Part shown: positions 44,176-52,434 of the stretch, in pieces
Numbering within the stretch: position 1 is the stretch's first letter
Layout: each line of letters begins with the position of its first letter
Source of the DNA: an uncultured Enterorhabdus sp.
Lineage (GTDB): Bacteria; Actinomycetota; Coriobacteriia; Coriobacteriales; Eggerthellaceae
DNA: 64,000 nucleotides
Reading direction: 5' to 3'
NCBI GenBank assembly: GCA_947649205.1
Contig: CANSQM010000001.1
Location: forward strand, 62,001-126,000
Translations under genes and position numbers: made by a program
Notes under the pieces: generated by a model
What the model was told of the DNA's origin: nothing
Database searches by the model: none
The model's input: only the letters and a program-made list of their open reading frames with translations

Positions 44176-45261
44176 CTACTCGCCTATGGCTTCGCTGCGC
44201 CAGCGCTTGAGGTGGGGGAGGACGGCGCCGAGCAGGGACACGGCCTCATCAAGAGTGGCAAACGAGCCGGACTCCACCATGTAGGGAGCGCAGCGCTCGA
44301 TCATGTCCTCCATGGTCTCGCTCGGATTTACGATCTCGCCGTCTTCCTTGGTCGTCCGATCCGCCTGGTCGAATGAAGAAAGGGCAGGCCCCTCGTCAGG
44401 GATGGGGCTCCGCGACGGGTGGATCCTTTCGTTCGGGGAAAGCGCGGAGAGACGGCCCAGGTGAAGGGTTGCCTCGACCCTGTCAGGATTGTAGCTCTCC
44501 GTTATTACCGGGGGTAGCGCGTCTGCCATTGCAGCGGCGTTTTTCATCACATCGAATCCGCTGCCTGCTCGTTCGCAGGCGCTGATGAGGCCGAACATTC
44601 TCATCAGGGTGGGGTTTCGCGCGTCGGATACCCCGCCGGCCCGTACCACATCGAGCGCTACGCGGGAGCTTCCGGGGTTGGATACCTCGATGCGATCGGC
44701 GTGGCGCAGGACGACGATTCCCCTTCTGCCGTAGTAGTCTGCATGGACGAGGGCATTTACGAAGGCCTCGCGCAACGCCGCGTGCATATCGGTGTCTTCG
44801 ATGCGTTGGAGATTGGCTCCCAACGCGAAGGGTCTCTTCAAGACCGCTGTCAGTCGTGGGAGCACCTCGCTCCAGAAGTCGAATACGTTGCCCGTCCACG
44901 TCCCGTCTTGTGAGGTAATGCGATCCGCCCAACGTGAGCCTTCGTCCATCTCGCGGTAATCGAGAAAATAATGGGCATACTCCTGCAAAATTTCGTTCTC
45001 AAAGCCGAACATGAGCAAGCCGGCCCGCGTCGGTCGCCAGGGGCCTTCGCCATCTACGCGCTTAATGGCATTGAGTTTTACGAGGAAGTCTTCGTTTTCC
45101 AGGTTGAGCCAGGGGTGATTGGGTCTGACTGATGTTACCGCCATTCGGTATCGGTCTACGGTGTCCCGGGAGAGCGCATCGAGCGTGAATTCTTTAAGAG
45201 GAGCGTCATCGAAAGGCTCGTTGCTTGCATCGCGCAGCATGGCGATGCTCCTTGTCGGCAT
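44176..45261 (-). CDS. ATP-binding schlafen/RecG-C-terminal-like protein lacking the AlbA_2 domain
   Basis: The 361-residue protein matches the part of AlbA_2/schlafen-type regulators after the N-terminal domain: AGLLMFG, ALREAFVNALVHADYYGRRG and IEVSNPGS with GSGFDVMK, the HATPase-like region annotated as RecG C-terminal. The usual N-terminal AlbA_2 domain of about 120 residues is absent; the start at 45261 (AAGGAG site) falls near where that domain would end. It may be a truncated gene or a short natural variant. It would act as a nucleotide-dependent regulator. Confidence 0.75.
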   Translation of the reverse strand: MPTRSIAMLRDASNEPFDDAPLKEFTLDALSRDTVDRYRMAVTSVRPNHPWLNLENEDFLVKLNAIKRVDGEGPWRPTRAGLLMFGFENEILQEYAHYFLDYREMDEGSRWADRITSQDGTWTGNVFDFWSEVLPRLTAVLKRPFALGANLQRIEDTDMHAALREAFVNALVHADYYGRRGIVVLRHADRIEVSNPGSSRVALDVVRAGGVSDARNPTLMRMFGLISACERAGSGFDVMKNAAAMADALPPVITESYNPDRVEATLHLGRLSALSPNERIHPSRSPIPDEGPALSSFDQADRTTKEDGEIVNPSETMEDMIERCAPYMVESGSFATLDEAVSLLGAVLPHLKRWRSEAIGE

Positions 45262-45575
45262 GGCTCTCCTTGAACGAGACGGTATGATGCGAACATTATC
45301 GGTCGTTATCGGTCGTAAATCCTGAACCACACCGTCCCGCTCTCCGCAAAGCAATGGCCTATTGCGTTAGATGCGACGTGGCGGCGGGCGCGTTGGGTGG
45401 GGAGAGGAGAGCAGTCGACCCGGTAAGGGGACGCCCAAGTCGCCCCAAGTCGCCCCTTGCGGGTGCGTCATCGGCGGGTTCTTCTCGAATGGACAACGGT
45501 CCGGCGGTGCGGATCCGCGTATGCGGCAAGCTTCGTACAATGGGTTCTATCGAAGGCGGTGAAAGGGGATGTCCC
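45262..45575. other. Intergenic region between divergent genes
   Basis: This stretch of 314 bases between the schlafen-like gene and the MFS gene carries no gene I can support. Repeated CGCCCCAAGT/AAGTCGCCCC units around 45431-45460 are the only visible feature. Confidence 0.4.
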
Positions 45576-46994
45576 ATGGGCGCAGCAAAGGTGGTGGTTG
45601 GGTCGCAGCTCACGGCGCGGGAGCGGCGGGCTATCATCGGGCTTGTCGTGGTCACCATGATGTTCAACGGGTTCACCGTTACGCTCATGTCGGTGGCGCT
45701 GCCTACTGTGGCGCGCACCTGCCACGTGACAGTAGCCCAGGCGAACTGGATCGTCCTCGCCTTCGCCATCGTGGCCGCCACGGTCATCACCATGGGGGCG
45801 CGGTTCCTGCGCCGCTGGGGGCTCAAGCGGCTGATGGTTGTGGCCTGCGGATGCATGGCCGCCGGCGGCTTGGTGGGGTTTCTGGCGGCGAATTACATCA
45901 GCATCATGGTGGCGCGCCTGCTGCACGCCGTGGCGGCCGGCCTGCTGTACCCGACGGCCAGCACCGTCATCATGAAGGTGGCGTCGGCTGATCGGCGCAC
46001 CTTCGCGCTCTCTCTGAAGACGGCCGCTGGTGGCATCGGCTTTGCGGCCAGCCCCTTCCTCTCGGGCCTCGCGCTCACCCACTTCGGCCTGGGCGCCATG
46101 TTCCTGCCCACGGCGGTCATGGGCGCGGCCTGCCTGGTGGGCACGGTGCTGTGGGTGCGCCCCATCGGCGAGCGCGAGGCCTCGCCGCGTCCCATCGACC
46201 TGCCGAGCGCCGGGCTCGCCTTCATCGGCCTCGGCTGCCTCATGTTCGGCATCTCGGAGATAAACCACGGGCTGCCCGTGGCGGCGGGGCTCATGGCCGT
46301 GGGCGCGGCGGCGCTCGGGCTGTTCGCGTGGCGGCAGCGGGGGCTGGCCGTGCCGCTGCTGAATCTGCGGCCCCTGGCCAGCCGTCCGTTTCTCGTAGGC
46401 GTGCTGCTCGTGATGTTCAGCTCATTCGCGGAGCACGCCCTGCGCCTCACGGTGCCGTTGTACTTGGAAGGGGCCGCGGGGTTCACCGCTTCGGCGGCGG
46501 GTCTGTTCATGCTGGCCCCGCAGCTGGCCTATGCGGGCAGCGCCCTCGTGACTGGCAAGATCGTGGACAAGCGCGGCATTTGGCCCGTGGTGCCCGTGGG
46601 GTTCGCCATCATCGTCGGGGGCCTCGGGGCGCTGTGGGCCCTGGCGGCGGGGAAGATGGTGCTGGCATTGCTGGCGGTGGTGCTCGTCATTCTGGCCGGC
46701 GTGGGCACCGAGACGGCGCCGAACCGCGAAGTGGCCCTGGCAAGCTTGGACGACGACCTGCTGGCCGCCGGCTCATCGCTGTCGTCGGTGTGCGTGCAGC
46801 TGGCTTCCGCGCTCTCGTCGGCCCTGCTCGTGGGCTTCTTCACCAACGAGGTGGCCGCCCAAACCCGCGTCGGCGTGGCCGAGGCGGTCGCCTACGAAAG
46901 TGGATTCGAGGCCACCATGCTCATGGCCCTGGCCATCGAGGCGGTCATGCTCGTAGTGGCCATCCTCTACGCCCGCAAGCACCGTCGCCGATAG
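45576..46994 (+). CDS. MFS transporter (DHA2-like drug:H+ antiporter)
   Basis: The 472-residue protein has about 13-14 hydrophobic segments and the MFS patterns MSVALPTVARTC, GARFLRRWGLKRL, ARLLHAVAAGLLYPT and TAAGGIGFAASPFLSG. The similar gene at 52435 is its paralogue. The ATG at 45576 has AAAGGGG upstream; an earlier ATG (45540) is possible. Substrate unknown. Confidence 0.9.
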   Translation: MGAAKVVVGSQLTARERRAIIGLVVVTMMFNGFTVTLMSVALPTVARTCHVTVAQANWIVLAFAIVAATVITMGARFLRRWGLKRLMVVACGCMAAGGLVGFLAANYISIMVARLLHAVAAGLLYPTASTVIMKVASADRRTFALSLKTAAGGIGFAASPFLSGLALTHFGLGAMFLPTAVMGAACLVGTVLWVRPIGEREASPRPIDLPSAGLAFIGLGCLMFGISEINHGLPVAAGLMAVGAAALGLFAWRQRGLAVPLLNLRPLASRPFLVGVLLVMFSSFAEHALRLTVPLYLEGAAGFTASAAGLFMLAPQLAYAGSALVTGKIVDKRGIWPVVPVGFAIIVGGLGALWALAAGKMVLALLAVVLVILAGVGTETAPNREVALASLDDDLLAAGSSLSSVCVQLASALSSALLVGFFTNEVAAQTRVGVAEAVAYESGFEATMLMALAIEAVMLVVAILYARKHRRR

Positions 46995-47037
46995 GATATT
47001 CTTCCATAACGTGCGAGATCGCGGAAAGGAGCGTTCC

Positions 47038-47160
47038 ATGAACCCCAAGACCTACGAGTTCACGGCAGTCGGCGAACCGCGCGGGAGCAGCGCGCCATCC
47101 TTCCAGCCGCCCACTTTGTGGGATAATGGGGCGAACGTTTCGCGCTGCATATCGCCGTGA
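47038..47160 (+). pseudogene. Short remnant resembling the start of a DUF1905 protein
   Basis: AAAGGAG precedes an ATG at 47038 opening a 40-codon frame starting MNPKTYEFTAV, like the start of DUF1905 proteins, then unrelated residues and a stop. It looks like a decayed gene start; the match is short and uncertain. Confidence 0.3.
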
Positions 47161-47182
47161 CGCATGGCTGGAAGGGGCTTTC

Positions 47183-47857
47183 ATGGCGTTCGACTTCAAA
47201 AAGGAATACAAGGAGTTCTACCTGCCGAAGGGCAAGCCCGAGCTGGTCACGGTGCCGCCGATGACTTACGTGGCGGTGCGCGGGCAGGGCGATCCGAACG
47301 AGGAGGGCGGTGCCTACAAGGAAGCCATCGGCGTGCTGTACGCCATCGCCTACACCATCAAGATGTCGAAGATGGGCGATCATGCCATCGACGGCTACTT
47401 CGATTTCGTCGTGCCGCCCCTGGAAGGTTTCTGGTGGCAGCCCGGTGTGGCGGGGGTGGATTACGCCGACAAGGTGGCCTTCCAGTGGATATCCGCCATT
47501 CGCCTGCCCGATTTCGTGACGCCCGAGGAATTCGCCTGGGCCCAGGTGGAGGCGGCGCGGAAGAAGGGGCTCGATACGTCGGCGGCCGAACTGCTCACCA
47601 TCGACGAAGGGCTCTGCGTGCAGATCATGCATCACGGTCCCTACGACGACGAGCCGGCCACGGTGGCCCTCATGGACGCCTTCATCGCCGAGGAGGGCTA
47701 CGAGAACGATATGTCAGACACGGTGGCGGGGCGCCACCATCACGAGATCTACCTGTCCGATGCCCGGCGCGTGGCTCCCGAGAAGTGGAAGACGGTCATT
47801 CGCCATCCCGTGAGACCGCGTAGCGGTACAGCTCGCGCTGGCGAGGGAGAGAACTAA
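47183..47857 (+). CDS. GyrI-like small-molecule-binding domain protein
   Basis: The 224-residue protein matches the GyrI-like (SOUL/SbmC-like) fold: LVTVPPMTYVAVRGQGDPNE, AIGVLYAIAYTIKM, GYFDFVVPPLEGFWW and LCVQIMHHGPYDDEPAT. It may bind small ligands or act on multidrug compounds; the role is unknown. The ATG at 47183 has GGAAGGGG upstream. It is followed by the rhodanese gene on the same strand after 19 bases. Confidence 0.85.
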   Translation: MAFDFKKEYKEFYLPKGKPELVTVPPMTYVAVRGQGDPNEEGGAYKEAIGVLYAIAYTIKMSKMGDHAIDGYFDFVVPPLEGFWWQPGVAGVDYADKVAFQWISAIRLPDFVTPEEFAWAQVEAARKKGLDTSAAELLTIDEGLCVQIMHHGPYDDEPATVALMDAFIAEEGYENDMSDTVAGRHHHEIYLSDARRVAPEKWKTVIRHPVRPRSGTARAGEGEN

Positions 47858-47876
47858 GGAATCTGAGGAGGAAACG

Positions 47877-48197
47877 ATGGGTTTGTTTGGTTTTGGCGGG
47901 TCGGCCGATATCAACCAGGGGGTCGAGGCGTTCCGCGCAACGCCCGGCGCGGTGCTTGTGGACGTGCGCACTCCCGATGAGTTCGCCGGGGGTCACATCC
48001 CCGGGGCGGTGAACGTGCCGCTGCAGCAGATCAGTGCGGCGGAGACGGCCGTGCCCCAGAAGACGACGCCGCTGTTCGTGTACTGCCTGAGCGGTGCTCG
48101 CAGCGCCCAGGCCACGGCGGCCTTGAAGCGCATGGGCTACGACGACGTGCGCAATATCGGGGGCATCGGTCGTTGGCGCGGGGAGGTGGAGCGATAG
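47877..48197 (+). CDS. Single-domain rhodanese
   Basis: The 106-residue protein has VLVDVRTPDEFAGGHIPGAV and the active-site loop CLSGARS with Cys70. It is encoded directly before a CoA-disulfide reductase with a fused rhodanese, and there is no base between the stop and next ATG, so they form an operon for sulfane sulfur or thiol-redox handling. Confidence 0.9.
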   Translation: MGLFGFGGSADINQGVEAFRATPGAVLVDVRTPDEFAGGHIPGAVNVPLQQISAAETAVPQKTTPLFVYCLSGARSAQATAALKRMGYDDVRNIGGIGRWRGEVER

Positions 48198-49886
48198 ATG
48201 AAGGTTGTCATTATCGGAGGCGTCGCCGGTGGCGCCAGCGCGGCGGCCCGTCTGCGCCGGTTGGACGAAGGGGCCGAGATCGTCATGCTGGAGCGCACGG
48301 GCTATGTGTCCTACGCGAATTGCGGGCTGCCCTACTACGTGGGCGGCGTCATCGCCGAGCGCAGCGCCCTGGCCCTGCAAACGCCCGAGAGCTTCCGCCG
48401 CCGCTTCAACATCGACGTGCGCGTGAACAGCGAGGTGACCGCCATCAACCGGGAGGCGAAGACGGTCACGGTGTGCGAAGTGGAAACGGGCCGCATCTAC
48501 GAGGAGTCCTACGATCGGCTTATCCTGTCGCCCGGCGCCCAGCCCGTGGTGCCCGCGGGCGTATCCCTCGGCTCGCCGCGGGTGTTCACCCTGCGCACGG
48601 TGGAGGACGCCCTGGCCCTGCGCGCCTTCGTGGAAGAGCGCGCGCCGCGCCGGGCCTTGGTGGTGGGCGGTGGCTTCATAGGCATCGAGGCCGCCGAGAA
48701 CCTGGTGGAGATGGGCGTGGAAACCACCCTGGTGCAGCGCCCCGCCCAGCTGCTGAAGCCCCTCGACCCCGACATGGCCGCCTTCGTGCACGCCGAGATG
48801 CGCTCCCACGGGGTGCGCCTCGTGCTGGGCGGTTCCCTGGAAGAAGTGACCGAAGAACCCCAGGGCCTGGCCGTGCGGCTGCGCGACGGCGAGGTGCTTA
48901 AGGCCGATTTGCTAGTACTCGCCATCGGCGTGGCGCCCGAAGTGTCCTTGGCCGCCGAGGCGGGGCTCGCCCTCGGCTCGCGCGGCGGCATTGCCACCGA
49001 TGAGGCCATGCGCACCTCCGATCCGGACGTCTTCGCCGCGGGCGATGCGGTTGAGGTAACCCATGGCGTGACCGGCGGGAAGGCCCTCGTCGCCCTGGCC
49101 GGCCCCGCCAACAAGCAGGGGCGCATCGTTGCCGATGTCATCAGCGGTCGCGAGAGCCGCTACGGGGCCTCGTGGGGCTCGTCGGTCATCAAGGTGTTCG
49201 ATCTCACCGTGGCGTCCACGGGCCTCAACGAGACGGCGGCTCGGGCCCAGGGCATCGACTGCGACACAGTCATCCTCTCGCCCGGCTCCCACGCCGGCTA
49301 CTACCCCGGCGCGCGTCCCCTCACCATGAAGGTGGTGTTCGAGCGGGGCACGCTGCGGTTGCTCGGTGCCCAGATCGTCGGTGCGGAGGGCGTGGACAAG
49401 CGCATCGACGTGCTGGCCTGTGCCATGCAGCTGGGAGCCGACGGAGTGCGCTTGAAGGATCTGGACCTGGCCTATGCGCCGCCCTATTCTTCGGCCAAGG
49501 ATCCCGTGAACATGGCCGGGTTCATGATCGAGAACGTGGCGACGGGCCTGCTGAAGCAGGCGAGTTACGACGAGATACCGGCCCTGCGCGCCGCCGGCGC
49601 CACGCTGCTCGACGTGCGCACCCCGGCCGAATGGGAGCGGGGCCATATCGACGGGTTCGTACACATTCCCGTGGACGAACTGCGCGACCGCTTGGGCGAG
49701 CTGCCGGCCGGGGCGTCGGTGTACGTGACGTGCCAGTCGGGCCTGCGCAGCTACGTGGCCTGCCGCATGCTGGCCCAGCACGGCTTCGATGCCTACAACT
49801 TCCGCGGCGGCTACGGCTTCTACCGCGTGGTGGCCGCCGACGGGGAACCGGTGCGCAGCGCCCACCCCTGCGGCGCCGAGCGCTAG
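48198..49886 (+). CDS. CoA-disulfide reductase-rhodanese fusion (CoADR-RHD)
   Basis: The 562-residue flavoprotein has FAD-binding GGVAGGASAAARLRR at the N-terminus, the redox Cys in SYANCGLPYY (Cys42), an NAD(P)H-binding GGGFIGIEAAENL (about 155-167), and the dimerisation domain. The C-terminal rhodanese domain (from about 465) has TCQSGLRS with Cys512. Such fusions reduce CoA persulfides, polysulfides or CoA disulfide. It is followed by a strong hairpin at 49894. Confidence 0.93.
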   Translation: MKVVIIGGVAGGASAAARLRRLDEGAEIVMLERTGYVSYANCGLPYYVGGVIAERSALALQTPESFRRRFNIDVRVNSEVTAINREAKTVTVCEVETGRIYEESYDRLILSPGAQPVVPAGVSLGSPRVFTLRTVEDALALRAFVEERAPRRALVVGGGFIGIEAAENLVEMGVETTLVQRPAQLLKPLDPDMAAFVHAEMRSHGVRLVLGGSLEEVTEEPQGLAVRLRDGEVLKADLLVLAIGVAPEVSLAAEAGLALGSRGGIATDEAMRTSDPDVFAAGDAVEVTHGVTGGKALVALAGPANKQGRIVADVISGRESRYGASWGSSVIKVFDLTVASTGLNETAARAQGIDCDTVILSPGSHAGYYPGARPLTMKVVFERGTLRLLGAQIVGAEGVDKRIDVLACAMQLGADGVRLKDLDLAYAPPYSSAKDPVNMAGFMIENVATGLLKQASYDEIPALRAAGATLLDVRTPAEWERGHIDGFVHIPVDELRDRLGELPAGASVYVTCQSGLRSYVACRMLAQHGFDAYNFRGGYGFYRVVAADGEPVRSAHPCGAER

Positions 49887-49893
49887 GGCGACC

Positions 49894-49929
49894 GGCCTCC
49901 CGGCATCCGAGTTCGGATGCCGGGAGGCC
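49894..49929 (+). terminator. Perfect 17-bp hairpin after the CoADR-RHD operon
   Basis: GGCCTCCCGGCATCCGA (49894-49910) and its exact complement (49913-49929) enclose GT. It lies 7 bases past the stop codon. The U-tract is poor (GTCTTC), so it may terminate bidirectionally or with help. Confidence 0.75.
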
Positions 49930-50024
49930 GTCTTCGTGCGGTCCTTCCGCCCATCGCTCGCACCGGGCGGGTGCCGGGGTGAGGGCCGCCGCATCGTTCC
50001 GATACGACCCTTAAGGAGGCCCCT

Positions 50025-50465
50025 ATGGCATTCACCATGAAGCGTTTCGACGAGTTGACCCTGAACGAGTACCACGAGCTGTTGAAACTGCGCTGTGCGG
50101 TGTTCGTAGTGGAGCAGCAGAGTCCCTACCAGGAGGTGGACGACGCCGACAAGGAGGCGCTGCACCTGTGGCTGCGCGACGATGCAGGGGCGCTGTCCGC
50201 CTATGCCCGGGTGCTGCCGGCGGGCGTCACCCATGAGACCGCTTCCATCGGTCGCGTCATCGCCGTCCAACGCGGCACGGGGGCGGGGCGCCGCATCATG
50301 GAGGAGGCCCTGCGCGTGGCCCAGGACGCGCTGGGCGCCGACGTCGTCACCATCGAGGCCCAGGTGCAGGCCCGGGGCTTCTACGAGAAGCTCGGGTTCG
50401 TGCAGACTTCCGACGAGTTCGACGACGGCGGCATCCCCCACATCGAGATGCGCTGGCGCTCCTAG
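50025..50465 (+). CDS. GNAT-family N-acetyltransferase, ElaA-like
   Basis: The 146-residue protein matches ElaA: LTLNEYHELLKLRCAVFVVEQ, SIGRVIAVQRGTGAGRRIMEE (acetyl-CoA-binding) and IEAQVQARGFYEKLGFVQTS. It transfers an acetyl group from acetyl-CoA; the substrate is unknown. AAGGAGG precedes the ATG. Its stop codon overlaps that of the convergent aspartate decarboxylase gene. Confidence 0.9.
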   Translation: MAFTMKRFDELTLNEYHELLKLRCAVFVVEQQSPYQEVDDADKEALHLWLRDDAGALSAYARVLPAGVTHETASIGRVIAVQRGTGAGRRIMEEALRVAQDALGADVVTIEAQVQARGFYEKLGFVQTSDEFDDGGIPHIEMRWRS

Positions 50466-52204
50466 GCTCTGGCGGCTTCCGTCTCCGCCTTCCAGGCGTC
50501 GGCGTACTCGGCGAGCATGGCGGCGATGCGCTGGCCGATGACGGCGTAGTCGGCGGTGTCCAGGTTCGCCAGCGACACGCGCACCGACCAATCGGGGGCG
50601 TCGAAGCCGTGGCCGTCCATGAGCACCACGCCCGTGTCGCGGGCCAGGCGCACCACGATGTCGAGGGAGTTGTAGCGCGCTTTCAGCCAGGCGAAGAAGT
50701 CGGCCCCGTAAAGGCGTGTGGCCCACAGCCCCAAGTCGATCACCGAGTAGTAGCCGGCCCGCAGCGGGTCGGGCTCTAAGGTCCAGCCGAGGTTCTTCCA
50801 CAGCAGGGCCAGGCGGCTCTGCACCAGTTCCTGCATCTTCGCGCGGTAGGTGTTCTCGGTGTCCAGAAGGTCGTAGAGGGAGAACAGCGCCATCATCACC
50901 TGCTGGGGCGTGCCGAGGCCGGCGGTGCCGTTGAGGGCCACCAGGCGCGAATCGGCCACCATGCGGTCGGTGAACTTCACCTTCTCGATGGCATCGGTCA
51001 GACAGGCGTAGCGCGCGGCCAGGGCCTGCTTCTTATGGGCGGGCAGGGCGGCAATGCGGTCGTCGAAGACGTTTTGCTGGGCCGTGGCGATGACGGCGAG
51101 GCGCCAGCCCGTGGCCCCGAAGTACTTCGAGAACGAGTACACGCAGGCGGTGTTGTAGGGCAGGTCCACCAGAAGCGAGCGGTAGTGAGGCACGAAGGTG
51201 CCGTAGACGTCGTCGCTGATAATGATGAGGTTCGGGTTGTCGTGGCGCACGATGTCGATGAGCTTCGCCCGGGAGGCGTCGTCCATGGCCACCGACGGCG
51301 GGTTCGACGGGTTCACGAGGCACAAGAGCTTGATGGAGGGGTCGCGCAGCTTATCGAGCTCGCTGTCGGGGTACTGCCAGGTGTGCAGGCCGTCGCCACC
51401 GGTGGTGCTGGCCTGGATGTAGGTGACGTCCAGGTCGTAGTCGTTCAGCTCCGGGATGTTCAGGTAAGGCGTGAAGATGGGGGTCATGAGCGCGATGCGG
51501 TCGCCGGGGTTCACGAGGTAGTTGCACTTCAGGCAGTAGAACAGGTAGCACATGGCCGCCGTACCGCCCTCGGTGGCGAACAGGTCGTAGGGGGCCGCCG
51601 GTGCCTGGCCGTCCCCGACGGCTTTGGTCAGGTAGCGGTTCACGATTTCCTGCGTGTAAGGCAGGATGCGGTCGGGGTAGGGGTACAAATCTCCCGAGAT
51701 GCCGCTCGTCCACTCGTGGACGAAGTCGTCGGCCGGAAGGCCCGCGTCCACGAGGTAGTCGTGGCAGCGGCGCAGGAAGGCGGCGGCCTTGTCGCCCGGG
51801 TGGGCGGCGAGGAAGGCGAGGAAGCGCTCGGCGCAACCCTCCTGGGCCGGCATGCCCGCCAGGTCGAAGGCGGCCAGCGACGAGGTGCGCTTGGCCTCCT
51901 CCATGGCGAACTGGCCCAGCAGGAAGAATCCCTCGCGGGGCAGCGTGTTGATCCAGTTGGGGTTGCCGCGCCCGGCGTTCAGCAGGGTGCGCGTGGTGCC
52001 CTCATCGCCCTCGCGGGCGAGCTTCACCAGGAGGTTCTTCACCTCGAAGGGTGACATGCTGCCCAGGGCCTCTTCCAGGCCGCGCTCGTCGTTGGCCAGG
52101 ATGGCCCGCTCGGCGGGGGTGAGGGCGGCGTCGTTGTCGGCTGCGGCAGGGGAGGGGCCGGCAACGACTGCGGCGGTGTCGGCGGGGGGCTTCTCCTTGG
52201 TCAT
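50462..52204 (-). CDS. aspD: Bifunctional aspartate transaminase/aspartate 4-decarboxylase
   Basis: The 580-residue PLP enzyme matches AspD: an N-terminal FEVKNLLVKLA segment, GRGNPNWINTLPREGFF, the PLP Lys in SFSKYFGATGWRL (about residue 360), and VNPSNPPS. It converts aspartate to alanine and CO2, which with an aspartate-alanine antiporter can generate a proton-motive force; the antiporter is not next to it here. The ATG at 52204 has AAAGGA upstream. Confidence 0.93.
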   Translation of the reverse strand: MTKEKPPADTAAVVAGPSPAAADNDAALTPAERAILANDERGLEEALGSMSPFEVKNLLVKLAREGDEGTTRTLLNAGRGNPNWINTLPREGFFLLGQFAMEEAKRTSSLAAFDLAGMPAQEGCAERFLAFLAAHPGDKAAAFLRRCHDYLVDAGLPADDFVHEWTSGISGDLYPYPDRILPYTQEIVNRYLTKAVGDGQAPAAPYDLFATEGGTAAMCYLFYCLKCNYLVNPGDRIALMTPIFTPYLNIPELNDYDLDVTYIQASTTGGDGLHTWQYPDSELDKLRDPSIKLLCLVNPSNPPSVAMDDASRAKLIDIVRHDNPNLIIISDDVYGTFVPHYRSLLVDLPYNTACVYSFSKYFGATGWRLAVIATAQQNVFDDRIAALPAHKKQALAARYACLTDAIEKVKFTDRMVADSRLVALNGTAGLGTPQQVMMALFSLYDLLDTENTYRAKMQELVQSRLALLWKNLGWTLEPDPLRAGYYSVIDLGLWATRLYGADFFAWLKARYNSLDIVVRLARDTGVVLMDGHGFDAPDWSVRVSLANLDTADYAVIGQRIAAMLAEYADAWKAETEAARA

Positions 52205-52275
52205 GGGGTATCCTTTCTCGGGTTCCCCTTCATTGTCGGGCGGCGCTCCCCGAGGTTTCGTCGGTGTGGCCAGAT

Positions 52276-52293
52276 GTAACGCAAGTGAGAACC
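52276..52293. repeat. 18-nt intergenic motif, copy 1
   Basis: GTAACGCAAGTGAGAACC lies 72 bases before the aspD start and occurs identically at 58217-58234. Its function is unknown. Confidence 0.7.
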
Positions 52294-52434
52294 ATTTGGA
52301 GCCGAGCCGAAGGGCGCGTGGGGTCCTGGCACCAACTTGAATACAGTGCGGCCAGAGTGCCTCCATCGTGGGCGCGGGGGTGCTAGGCTCGCGGCTTGGT
52401 ACGATGTATGGTGGCGGAAAAGGAACGGTGGCCC

